Part shown: positions 55,774 through 64,000 of the stretch, piece by piece
Numbering within the stretch: position 1 is the first letter of the stretch
Layout: each line of letters opens with the position of its first letter
Source of the DNA: Siphlonurus alternatus
Taxonomy: Eukaryota > Arthropoda > Insecta > Ephemeroptera > Siphlonuridae
NCBI GenBank assembly: GCA_949825025.1
Contig: OX463784.1
Coordinates: 8,005,431 to 8,069,430 of the forward strand
Length of the DNA stretch: 64,000 bases
Reading direction: 5' to 3'
The notes under the pieces: generated by a model
Told to the model about the DNA's origin: nothing
The model's input: only the letters and a program-made list of their open reading frames with translations
Database searches by the model: none
Made by a program: the position numbers and the translations under genes

Positions 55774-56149
55774 TAGAGGTCTGCACGCGCCCGAGCCTGG
55801 CCCGCGGGCCGGACTTGAGCCGGACATCGGCAGTCTGCAAACGGGCCGGACCTGGCCGGGCCTAGCTATTTCTTGAATTTTCAAAAGTGATTTTATTTTG
55901 TTTCTTATTTTTGCTAAGGATAGAGGAAGAAGGGAAAAAAGTAAGCAAAAACAGCTTCTATAAAATGACTTTTTCTCAGTTTTATAATGGGTAATTGTAA
56001 AGTACTAAAATAAAAATGCGAGCCGAGATTGAACTATGGACGGGCCGCGGGCCGGGCCGAACTGTGAAGCAGTCTTCACGGGCCCGGGCCTAGCAACCAT
56101 CTGAACGGGCCGGGTCGGGCCTCGAAAATCCGGCCCGTTCAGACCTCTA
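55774..56149. mobile_element. hAT-type MITE with 8-bp target duplication, GC-rich
   Basis: Element ends TAGAGGTCTGCACG and inverse AGACCTCTA, flanked by GTAGAGAC at 55766-55773 and 56150-56157. Eight-base duplications and TAGAGG-type ends fit the hAT superfamily. The subterminal regions are full of GGGCCGGGCC runs, in sharp contrast to the AT-rich surroundings. No protein is encoded. Confidence 0.85.
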
Positions 56150-57114
56150 GTAGAGACTAACAATTTAATATTTGGAAAGAAAGTTTCTCTCTGTACGCGT
56201 TCGTCAATTCAATAATGTGTCACTAAATTACAGAACTTTGTTATTATATATTATATCACAATGTCATTGCATCAATTTATGTAATATTCAATATTATTGT
56301 ACATCACAACTTTTTGCTCAGTCATAGTTTAAAATTAGCTTTTTATCATTATAAAACTAATTCTACTCTCTGAACAAAAAAATGATGGTGCGTGTTTTGT
56401 AAAGGCTATGATGTGATTGCGGTGACCTATAGTGTTAAAGAGGAAAAGAGCAAAGTCAAATTTAACAGAGGTCAGAGATCTGTGATGTAGAGGGATCGCG
56501 GGCGATAAAATCGTATTTGTCAATCGATATTTTAGAAGTCGATGATATATATTATAATATTCCTTTTCATTAAAAGTTACTATTTTTTAATTTATCGTCA
56601 ATTTAAAAATTTAAATCCAAAATTATAAAAATCAATGAACATGGCAAAATTATTGCATATTTTTTAGATAGAGCATTTTGCATCGTCATTTTTTTTTTCA
56701 TTTTTTTCTGAGCCCTGCAACACCCTTAAAATTACCTCAAACACATCACGTACTGAAATAACCTTTAAAAATATGCTGCAAAATTTAACGCTGTAACTTT
56801 TGCATAGTCAAGTAAAAAATTTAACACGCAAGCAATTGGGAATAAAGCTTTTACACGTCTATAATGAATAGCAATAGCTGTAATCCAAAAAATCTGGATA
56901 TTTCGTCAGTTTCCCTTACTCCCCCCCCCCCCTTTCCCTCCCCGCCACAAAAACTTGCACCGCATGCACCTGCACTATATATATAAAATATATATATAAG
57001 GGTTATAACCATTGCAAAGACATGCATATATTCCCCCGGTGAAATCTTTGGTTATTATTACGTTATACTCAAAAGTTTTATAATGTATGCGTGAATGTAA
57101 AGTGAGCTGCATTT

Positions 57115-57496
57115 TTAAGGTAGAGATAACGCCGAACAGCTGATCGACGTAATGCCCTTTGATTAACATGTAAACCTTAGCAAATTGACAAAAATTCTGA
57201 AATTTTTTTGAGAGGCAGATATTAGTGCCTAAAAGCCATAGAAAAAATTTCAAAACGATTTAACGAGCCGATTTTTTTTAATTTTCAGCATAGGGCTTTC
57301 CCATGGAGAGCCAAACTAAAAAATTAATTTAAAAAAATCGGCTCGTTAAATGTTTTTGAAACTTTTGCTATGGCTTTTAGGCACTAATATCTGCCTCTCA
57401 AAAAAATTTCAGAATTTTTGTCAATTTGCTAAGGTTTACATATGTTAATCAAAGGGAATTACGTCAAACAGCTGTTCGACGTTATCTCTACCTTAA
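57115..57496. mobile_element. TTAA-flanked palindromic MITE, interior type A, GGTAGAGATAACG ends
   Basis: TTAAGGTAGAGATAACGCCG at the left and CGACGTTATCTCTACCTTAA at the right. It is very similar to 42927-43322 but with the central part (CCCATGGAGAGCC) in the opposite orientation. Confidence 0.9.
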
Positions 57497-57711
57497 CAAG
57501 TCGAGGAATTTAAAAAGAGGGTTAATTTTATCATGATCGATACAATATAAAAAAAATTGCTAATTAATGTTTGAAAATATTTAAAAAAAAAATACGAAAT
57601 TTATTATGTTTTTGTTAACATTTCTAGATATAATATTTTCAATTTATGTATCTTAAAGAAATTTATTAACTATTTAATAAACATTTAATAAAATTATTCG
57701 TGTCATATAAC

Positions 57712-57754
57712 GGGCGATACCATCAATATCATAAAAGCAGTATCGGTATCGCCC
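57712..57754 (+). promoter_or_regulatory. Inverted repeat GGGCGATACC/GGTATCGCCC upstream of the lipid transfer gene
   Basis: Perfect 10-bp arms at 57712-57721 and 57745-57754 flank ATAAAAG (57731-57737), a possible TATA-like element about 65 nt before the ATG. Promoter role is inference; it could also be 5' UTR. Confidence 0.35.
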
Positions 57755-57800
57755 ACTCTGTGTGCATAAGAGCCCTCAGCAGTGTGCTTGTGTCAGAATC

Positions 57801-57828
57801 ATGGCGGTGCCACACTTCTGGTTACTAG
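57801..57828 (+). CDS. Lipid transfer protein exon 1 (signal peptide start)
   Basis: ATG with A at -3 and G at +4 encodes MAVPHFWLL plus one base, then donor GTAAGT. Phase 1. Confidence 0.75.
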
Positions 57829-60800
57829 GTAAGTCTGTCAACCTTAATTGTCACAAGTTTGTTACCCAATATTTCAGCAGATGTAAAACGGAAAAATTTT
57901 AATTTCTGATAAGTTCTGCTATTTTTCTAATATTTAAACGTTAATAGTATAACCTTATTTGACTTATTTCAAATAAAACTTGGCTGCTATTTTGGGGATT
58001 GTTTTCATAATTTGATATCTCTATATCTTCAAGAGTATTATATTATTATAATATAAATAAACTTAATAATTAAACTATAATTAAATATCATATTATTATG
58101 AAACTCTTGGTTGACGACAAAATAATTTTAAAAAAATAATTAGCAAAATTTTATTTGATTAAATTCAAATTCATATTATTTTATCATTGGAACAATAGAA
58201 GATAAAATTGAATTGAATCCATTTATTATTTTATAATATATAAATTATGTAATATTTAAATGAATATAATATAAATCAATATTTTTTAAAAATAGTAATT
58301 GAATACTTTTAATTAAAATTAAAGTGAATTTCATTTCGGAGAAATTAAAATATTACTTTGCGGTTTGAACCAGTTAGTTCTTGTATTTTTTTCTCAGAAT
58401 TTGTTTTGATTTTTAGCCTTTATATATATAGCATAGTAACTATGGTTCATACGTTAAAAAAAAATGTAAGATTGATAGCATTTAATTTTTTTATTTTTTA
58501 TTATCAATTAAAAATAGTTGAGAGAGATTTATTTAAGTTGTTCTGAAAGCTTGTGCACAAACATTGAACCATATTGCATGTCTTAATTCCTTCAACCTTT
58601 TGCATTATAAATTCTTTATTTTCTTAGTAAAATAAAAAAATAAACATCAAATCACACCGCAGTTGAATTTTTAAATTTTATATCAAAATAAAATTTCTAT
58701 TTCTATTATCAAATAGAAGCTTTACTTTACTCCTCCACTTCTTACTTTTAGTAAATTAATTTTTTTAAATGTCTTAATTTCTCATGCTGTGTGCATTATT
58801 ATTTTTTCTTATTATTTTCAGTACTCTGGGTCGCTGCAGTCGCCTATGCATCTGACGATGGTGAGATTGAAATGGAGTTGTGACCTCAATTATTTTTTTT
58901 TACTGCAGAAATGGATAGAGGGTGCAAAATTATGCTACCCTGATTTTTTTCAGATTTTTTACAGCCCTGGAACTATTTTTGATATTGAAAGTCCTTTTTG
59001 TGACGTCACGCGGCGGCAATTCCTATCTTTTTCTTAAAGGTATACAGGCCTCAAATTACAAATTAGACAGACATTAAGAGTTGCTCAAGTTTATAATCAA
59101 CATTCGTATTATTTTTACCTGCGCGCGGTGCGTCTGGGCGAAGTCGCGCTGTAAAGAAAGTCCTTGCTGACGTCACAACTCACAGCTAGCACCGATTAGC
59201 ATTGAGTTGTGACGTCATCAAGGACTTCGTGACGTCATCAAGGACTAAATTTCTTACTTTGAACTGCGACTTCGCACGGATGCATCACGCGTGGAAAAAA
59301 ATGATTTGAATGTTGATTATTTACTCTAAACCCACTTGGTGACTGTCTGATTTGTATTTTGAGGCCTGTATGCCTTTAAGGAGAGGCGCCTCGTGACGTC
59401 ACGAAAAGGACTTTCAATAATTTTTCAAAAATAATTCCCGGACTCTAAAAAATATAAAAAAAAATCAGGGTAGCATAACTTTGCACCCTCTATCCATTTC
59501 TGCAATAAAAAAATTGAGGTCAATCCTACATTATGAAATAATATAAACGGTATCTGCTGTACACCTCTGGACACCACGAACGTTATCCCTATACTCTGAG
59601 AGCGATGCCATGTAGTCTAAGGAGAGGGCGTGGTGAACTAAAAACGTTTTGGGGAGCTCTTCTTAATTTCATCATCCTAATTTTCAAATATTTACACCTT
59701 TGTGTCTTAAAACTGCAGTTTCACAAAAAAAAAATCATATTTTTATTAATATATAGCTTTTCGAGTACACCACGAATATGCTTGTTTTTTTTGGGACTGC
59801 GTGCACATCCAATAGACATGCCTTGAAAATTTAGAATATTTTAAGAATTAAAAAAAGCGCATAACAAATAAAAATAATTAAACGAAAAAAAAAAAAAAAA
59901 ACAGAATATATATATATAAGGTCTGTTTGTAAACCCTACTCGGTGTAAACTTTCTGCACCCAATCGAACATTATAACAAGTCTAAGTTTACGCCCGACTA
60001 TGGCGCCAAGCTCCAGACAATCTATAGACCGACTGACGCCATCCATAAGAGCCTTAATATAAATTTCAAGATGACCGCCGCGCGCAGTCAAATCTACCAC
60101 GTAAACTAAGATTTTTAATACTGTAATTCACATGGACATAAGGTCGATTGTGTGTAGAAAGTGTACTCTTGACGGAGTTTACGAACAAATCTATTTTATA
60201 TATTTTATATTTATTCGACTTACATAGCGAGGGTAAGGCAATAATGCCTTTTCTTACCCCTGACCAATTGATTACATTAATATTACATATTTTGTTTGAA
60301 CAAAACTTACAGACTATGATTTATATACTAAGAATTTATGATAAGCAATAATGATTAAGCTCAAGGATAGAACATTTAGAACAATACTAGTCCAAATCAA
60401 CTTTTCAACTTACAGTATACTAACTTATACTAACTTACAATAATTTAAAACACATTTTCTGGAACAATTATGATCCAAAATAAGAAGTGATTTAAAATAC
60501 AAAATAAAATATACTTTTAATTCTCAGAAAACTTTTTCCAAAAATAAAGAGACCATAGTGATGGTAATGCTCCGTCTATTTAAACATATATATTACAGTG
60601 GCGAGCTACATGTTCCCTGCCGAGACCGAGTTGGTGTACTCTTTCCGCGGTGATGTGAGCACCGGGACCACCACTCCCGCTAGCTTCATCTCGCACTTCG
60701 CCGTCCAGGGTAACCTCACCGTGCAGAGCCAGGGAGAAAGGGTGCTCTTCAAGGTGAGAGAACGTGTTCAAGCAAGAGCATTTTGTTGTTGCATTCACCG

Positions 60801-63351
60801 TCATTGCTCAATATTTTCCGATGGTATAAACTGAAAATATTTTTAGTCCAAAATAATTAAAAGACAGTTATTAGTTATGGGGGCAAACATGACCAAAATG
60901 TGTCAGTTGCCCCAAAATACCAACCAATCAATCAACACATTAATTATTAATTAATTATTAACTAATATATTATAGTTTGCTGTTGAAAAAAAAAATCTTT
61001 GTAAATTTTGAGTAATTAATTGTTTCATGTGAAAAAGATACTGCATGATTTAACTAAAAGCAAAAGCAGTCTCCATTTAAAACAATGCTAATAATAAATA
61101 TCTCGAAAATGTTACCGATTTTGGTCTATATGTAATATACGTATGTATTTTTTTATGATGTCAGGAAGGTTTGCTACAATTTTCAGAGAGCTGTGTACCA
61201 TCTACTAAGCCTATTTTTCTTACCTCTAACATTAATTCGTAATAATTAAGGGTATTTTTATTTGGAATCGTATCTATAGCATTTTTGTATAATCGCCTTG
61301 TGGGTTTGCAACCGTTGCTACATTATTTGTGTTTTGAATGTCCATCCTTCGTGTATCGCTGATGCATGGAGATAACACTTTTATTATCTGTGATGGATGT
61401 AAAATTGGTTACCATATATATTATATAGTCACATTGTTATTTGAGTGAACTGTATAAAGTTTTTGATGTAGTCCATTATATTTATCTTTGTGCTAACTTT
61501 TTATTTTTTCAATGGTTGTAGTTCCTTTTATAAAAATAATATTTTTTTTATTTGTATATTACGTGAATATAAGGCTTACATTATTTTCAGTAATTTGGGT
61601 TAATATAATATAAAATATGTAACTTTTGTTATACATAAATTGCGGATGTACTCTAGGTTTATTGGTATAATAATGTTATAATGTATAATACACACATGAA
61701 TCATGTACTGTATATTAAATGTGTGCATAATCATAATGGCATGGTAATCAACATAAAAAATATAAGATTAAACTTTATAGAAAATTCCTTCATTATAACA
61801 TAATCTGTAATTTTTCTGATTATTTTGCCTTTTTTTTAAATTAATTGATAGAGTTCAGACTAATTGGTGCAGTTTAGAGGATAGGACGTTAATTAAAAAA
61901 ATCAGCTGATCTGAAATCTTTATCCACAGCTTGATGACGTCACGTTCAGCTCGTACAACGGACGTGCCTCCCGTCAAAAGGTACCGGCAGGAGAGTTCTC
62001 ATGGCTGCCGGTACCTGAGGAAGCCTCTGCCATCAACGTGCCCTTCGCAGCCACCTTCGTTAACGGAAAGGTTACAAAAATCACAATATTTTAGCATATA
62101 TCTGAGATATCTCAATCTTAAGAAATTCGTTTACCTTTTTAGAACACAAATTATGAGGCACGAGGATTCCCCGGGGATCAATCGTAGTATACAAGAGGTT
62201 GAGGGTAGCTTGCGCTCCAAAAACTAAAATTAATACGACAGTAAAAGAATTTCCTCCATACACTTTCTTTTATTTCATTAGCACTGAATTTATGTGGCCC
62301 TTCCCCCCCCCCCCTTATATATATATGAAATTAAAGTAAGTTTTTCGACTTATACGAAACATTGGCTGTATTTTATAATAATTATTTTAAACCCAAACCG
62401 TGTTTACCCGCCAAGGTGAGAAAGAAAATTGTCAGAAAACTTAAAAGTCCACCTGCACCCATAGCATGCTTGGCCATTTTAAATTAAAAAAAATACATGG
62501 ACATAAATGATAATTTATTTATAGATTTTTTTTTTTTTTTTTGGCTTCATGTTTTTAAATTCATAGCAAGAAGAAGGGAGAGGGGGGGGGAGGATCGAAA
62601 GATTAAAAAATCCTAGATTGCGACATATATGAAGCCAATAAGCACTATATAGCCTATTCAGAAAGTCAGTAAAAAATTGTAAATTAAATAATAATTATAT
62701 AATAAAAAAGTCTTATAGCTAAGCACGCAGCCACTGATGAATTTAATTGATTAATTCAATAACATCTGTAGCCACATCCAATTTGTTGATAATTAAATTA
62801 AGGGTAAGGTAACTCGAATCAGCTGATTTTGTAGTTCCATTTGATTAACATGTAAACCTTAGCCAATTCACAAAAATTTTGACAAAAATTTGAGTGACAG
62901 ATTTAGTACCTAAAAGCCATAGAAAAAATTTCAAGACTATATATATATGTATATTATTCGAGCTGATTTTTTTAAATTAAGTTTTTAGTTTGGGAAAGCT
63001 CTATGCTGAAAATTAGAAAAAAGAAAAAAAAAAAAAAAGAAAAAAAAGTAATTAAAAAAAATCGGCTTGAATAATTGTCTTGAAATTTTTTCCAAGGCTT
63101 TTAGGTACTAAAATCTGTATCTCAAATTTTTTTCTGAATTTTTGTGAATTTGCTAAGGTTTACATGTTAATCAAATGGGACTACAAAATCAGCTGATTCT
63201 CCTTAAATTTTGTGATCAGGTGACTCAACTGGAGGTGTCTCGCTCGGAGCCACTGTGGTCGTCCAACTTGAAGCGAGCAATCACCGCTCAATTCCAACTC
63301 GACCTCAGTCAGATCAGTCGGACAACCCCCCTCTCGTTCGTCAGCTCAGAG
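57801..63351 (+). CDS. Large lipid transfer protein (vitellogenin/apolipophorin/MTP class), 5' part only
   Basis: Joining 57801-57828, 58822-58860, 60599-60753, 61930-62070 and 63220-63351 gives 165 in-frame residues with matching phases (1, 1, 0, 0); the gene runs off the window. Residues 1-19 form a signal peptide (MAVPHFWLLVLWVAAVAYA, cleavage likely after AYA). Then follows the start of a vitellogenin N-terminal (LPD_N) lipid-binding domain: ELVYSFRGDVSTG, FKLDDVTFSSYNGRA, NVPFAATFVNGKV, EPLWSSNLKRAITAQFQLDL. This class is secreted and moves lipid, as yolk precursor, lipophorin, MTP or vitellogenin-like signalling carriers. The visible part does not decide which; TELVYSF, YNG and the P-F-x-NG-V block favour a vitellogenin-like member over MTP. 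Confidence 0.75.
58822..58860 (+). CDS. Lipid transfer protein exon 2 (39-nt micro-like exon)
   Basis: Acceptor TTATTTTCAG, donor GTGAGA. Encodes VLWVAAVAYASDD, the rest of the signal peptide. Phase 1 in and out. A MITE starts about 8 nt after its donor. Confidence 0.8.
58869..59532. mobile_element. Palindromic MITE (TTATTGCAGAAATGGATAGAG family) split by a nested MITE
   Basis: Left AATGGAGTTGTGACCTCAAT and TGCAGAAATGGATAGAGGGT; right CACCCTCTATCCATTTCTGC and GAGGTCAATCCTACATTA. The centre is interrupted at TTAA by 59034-59379. Outer arms carry GTGACGTCAC. Confidence 0.85.
59034..59379. mobile_element. Nested TTAA-flanked MITE, AGG(C/T)ATACAGGCCTC ends
   Basis: Inserted at the central TTAA of the host MITE: TTAA-AGGTATACAGGCCTCAAA at the left and TTTGAGGCCTGTATGCC-TTTAA at the right. 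Inner arms include GACGTCACAACTCA, its inverse, and GCGAAGTCGCG. TTAA targeting resembles piggyBac-type insertion, though the ends are not diagnostic. Confidence 0.75.
59562..59640 (+). repeat. Dispersed repeat GTACACCTCTGGACACCACGAAC, pair with 29928-29998
   Basis: TGTACACCTCTGGACACCACGAAC, then CATGTAGTCTA and GGTGAACTAAAA, occur in the same order as TGTACATCTCTGGACACCACG, CATGTAGTCTA and GGTGAATCAAAA at 29928-29998. Confidence 0.6.
59927..60192. mobile_element. MITE with GTCTGTTTGTAAACCC ends; shares body with 35998-36140
   Basis: The left GTTTGTAAACCC and right GAGTTTACGAACAAATC are loose inverses. The body includes CGCCGCGCGCAG, CCACGTAAACTAAGATTTTT and GGCGCCAAGCTCCAGACA, the inverse of 35998-36140. 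Confidence 0.6.
60599..60753 (+). CDS. Lipid transfer protein exon 3
   Basis: Acceptor ATATATTACAG, donor GTGAGA. Encodes VASYMFPAETELVYSFRGD, VSTGTTTPASFISHFAVQG and NLTVQSQGERVLFK. It has a beta-strand-rich pattern, as at the start of LPD_N domains. Confidence 0.85.
60880..60955 (+). mobile_element. Retroelement 3'-end repeat (inverse of GGTATTTTGGGGC), copy 3
   Basis: GGGGGCAAACATGACCAAAA, TGTGTCAGTTGCCCCAAAAT, ACCAACC and then an AATCAATCAA tail. The tail period AATC agrees with copy 2. Confidence 0.65.
61930..62070 (+). CDS. Lipid transfer protein exon 4
   Basis: Acceptor TTATCCACAG. Encodes LDDVTFSSYNGRASRQK, VPAGEFSWLPVPEEASA and INVPFAATFVNGK. The donor is AAG before GTTACA, a weak match; phase 0 continuity with exon 5 (VTQLEV) supports it. 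Confidence 0.8.
62798..63206. mobile_element. TTAA-flanked palindromic MITE, interior type A, ending 13 nt before a splice acceptor
   Basis: Left TTAAGGGTAAGGTAACTCG, TTGATTAACATGTAAACC; right GGTTTACATGTTAATCAAA, AATCAGCTGATTCTCCTTAA. The right end is slightly altered (CTCCTTAA). A GAAAAA-rich tract interrupts its centre. Confidence 0.85.
63220..63351 (+). CDS. Lipid transfer protein exon 5
   Basis: Acceptor TTTTGTGATCAG, donor GTAAGA. Encodes VTQLEVSRSEPLWSSNLKRA, ITAQFQLDLSQISRT, TPLSFVSSE. The EP-W-x-N-K-RAI-x-FQL pattern is typical of the vitellogenin N-terminal domain. The gene continues beyond the window. Confidence 0.85.
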
Positions 63352-63407
63352 GTAAGATACATTAGTAAATATAACTTTTTCATGCAAAGGGTATTTACAT
63401 TGAATGT

Positions 63408-63667
63408 ATTATATATTTCACTTTCGGAATTTTACCTTTCCGATGTTTGATATAATCCTTCTGTATGGAGACTATGGAGTCTCAGATCACCTGAGGAAGA
63501 AAGCGGTTGACTCTCGAAACGTAGTGATATGTGTAGTACATGGTACATGCAAGTGTTAGTGACGTGCACGAACACTAAGTGACCATCGCAACATACTACA
63601 TATATACAGAAGGATTACATCAAACATCGGCAAAGGTAAAAGTCCGAAAGTGAAATATATAATAATT
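63408..63667 (+). mobile_element. Inverted-repeat element with degenerate hammerhead-like core
   Basis: The arms 63408-63466 and 63604-63667 are inverses (TATATATTTCACTTTCGGA, CGATGTTTGATATAATCC and inverses). Between them, CACCTGAGGAAGAAAGCGGT (CTGAGGA at 63491-63497) and TCTCGAAACGTAGTG (GAAAC at 63516-63520) recall the CUGANGA...GAAA hammerhead core, but I cannot draw a convincing stem II. It may be a decayed Penelope-like terminal fragment. Confidence 0.45.
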
Positions 63668-63830
63668 ATATCCAATCGGTAAGATTATACAGTTTTTTTT
63701 TTTTTTTTTATTGTTATATTTAATACAGAATTTTGTACCAGCCAAGGTTACATATTTAACCCTGTCGGCCGCTACAGATCACATACTATTCTTCAAGATA
63801 ATAATTAATATTTTAAAAACAAAACAAAAT

Positions 63831-64000
63831 TTAAGGTAAAGATAACACGCCTAATGTTAATAAAAATCCCATTCATGAAAATTGTGGAAAAAAAATGTTA
63901 TGTTCTCCTTTACATACCTTATCAGTAGGTAAAATATCAGGTACATAATTCGAGCTAGTTTTTGAGTTATTAATTTTTAAAGTTGACTAATTTAGCATGG
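63831..64000. mobile_element. TTAA-type palindromic MITE, interior type B, cut by window end
   Basis: Starts TTAAGGTAAAGATAACACG, then CCCATTCATGAAAATTGTGG, ACCTTATCAGTAGGTAAAAT and AAGTTGACTAATTTAGCATG. This is the left half of the type B family. Confidence 0.8.

Larger units (their letters stand above)
49613..57800. other. PAIP1 5' region and intergenic space to the lipid transfer gene
   Basis: Divergent interval. Apart from the MITEs listed, it is AT-rich with no supported coding exon. A locally GC-rich minus-strand stretch (about 51990-51800) ending in a GTACAA donor-like site, and another near 54120-54180 with GCGCAAG-GTGACC, are candidates for PAIP1 5' exons, but neither can be proven from sequence. 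The PAIP1 promoter is probably within 49.7-54.4 kb. Confidence 0.5.

Overview
The window is animal nuclear DNA, most likely from an arthropod and plausibly an insect. It is strongly AT-rich by eye. Genes are split by GT-AG introns and coding exons stand out as short GC-richer islands. There are no operons, ribosome-binding sites or CRISPR arrays. The spaces between exons are packed with foldback MITEs, microsatellites and retroelement remnants. I cannot name the species from sequence alone.

Three protein genes can be assembled with consistent intron phase. (1) 13349-33321, plus strand, four exons: a FAM107 (DRR1/TU3A) family protein of 164 residues, with a first intron of about 17 kb. (2) 49607-39465, minus strand, seven coding exons: PAIP1, the poly(A)-binding-protein-interacting protein, about 445 residues, with an N-terminal PAM2 motif, a Q-rich linker, a MIF4G domain and an acidic C-terminal PABP-binding tail. 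(3) 57801 to beyond 64000, plus strand, first five exons: a secreted large lipid transfer protein (vitellogenin/apolipophorin/MTP class) with a signal peptide, cut by the window edge. FAM107 and PAIP1 converge, while PAIP1 and the lipid transfer gene diverge. The three have unrelated cellular roles: actin-linked growth/stress protein, translation initiation, and lipoprotein assembly or yolk.

Layout: 1-13.3 kb is intergenic/upstream, with foldback MITEs, a cluster of AGGTCA nuclear-receptor half-sites (4.3-4.6 kb) and a paired CACGTG island (5.1 kb). 13.4-30.6 kb is FAM107 intron 1, holding a 5'-truncated non-LTR retrotransposon (19.75-22.06 kb, minus) with an intact reverse transcriptase core. 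30.6-35.2 kb holds the remaining FAM107 exons and 3' UTR. 35.2-39.5 kb is the convergent interval. 39.5-49.6 kb is PAIP1. 49.6-57.8 kb is PAIP1 upstream sequence plus intergenic DNA with a GC-rich hAT-type MITE. 57.8-64 kb is the 5' part of the lipid transfer gene.

The most unusual object lies in the last PAIP1 intron. It is a 1,050-bp insertion (40521-41570) with a 12-bp target duplication, nested in an older MITE. Its minus strand encodes a complete type I hammerhead self-cleaving ribozyme (40810-40749), preceded by CCAAT and TATAAAA boxes. It also has a 225-bp direct repeat and a terminal hairpin with 191-bp arms. This looks like a non-autonomous Penelope-like or retrozyme-like element. 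A second inverted-repeat element (63408-63667) carries a degenerate hammerhead-like core.
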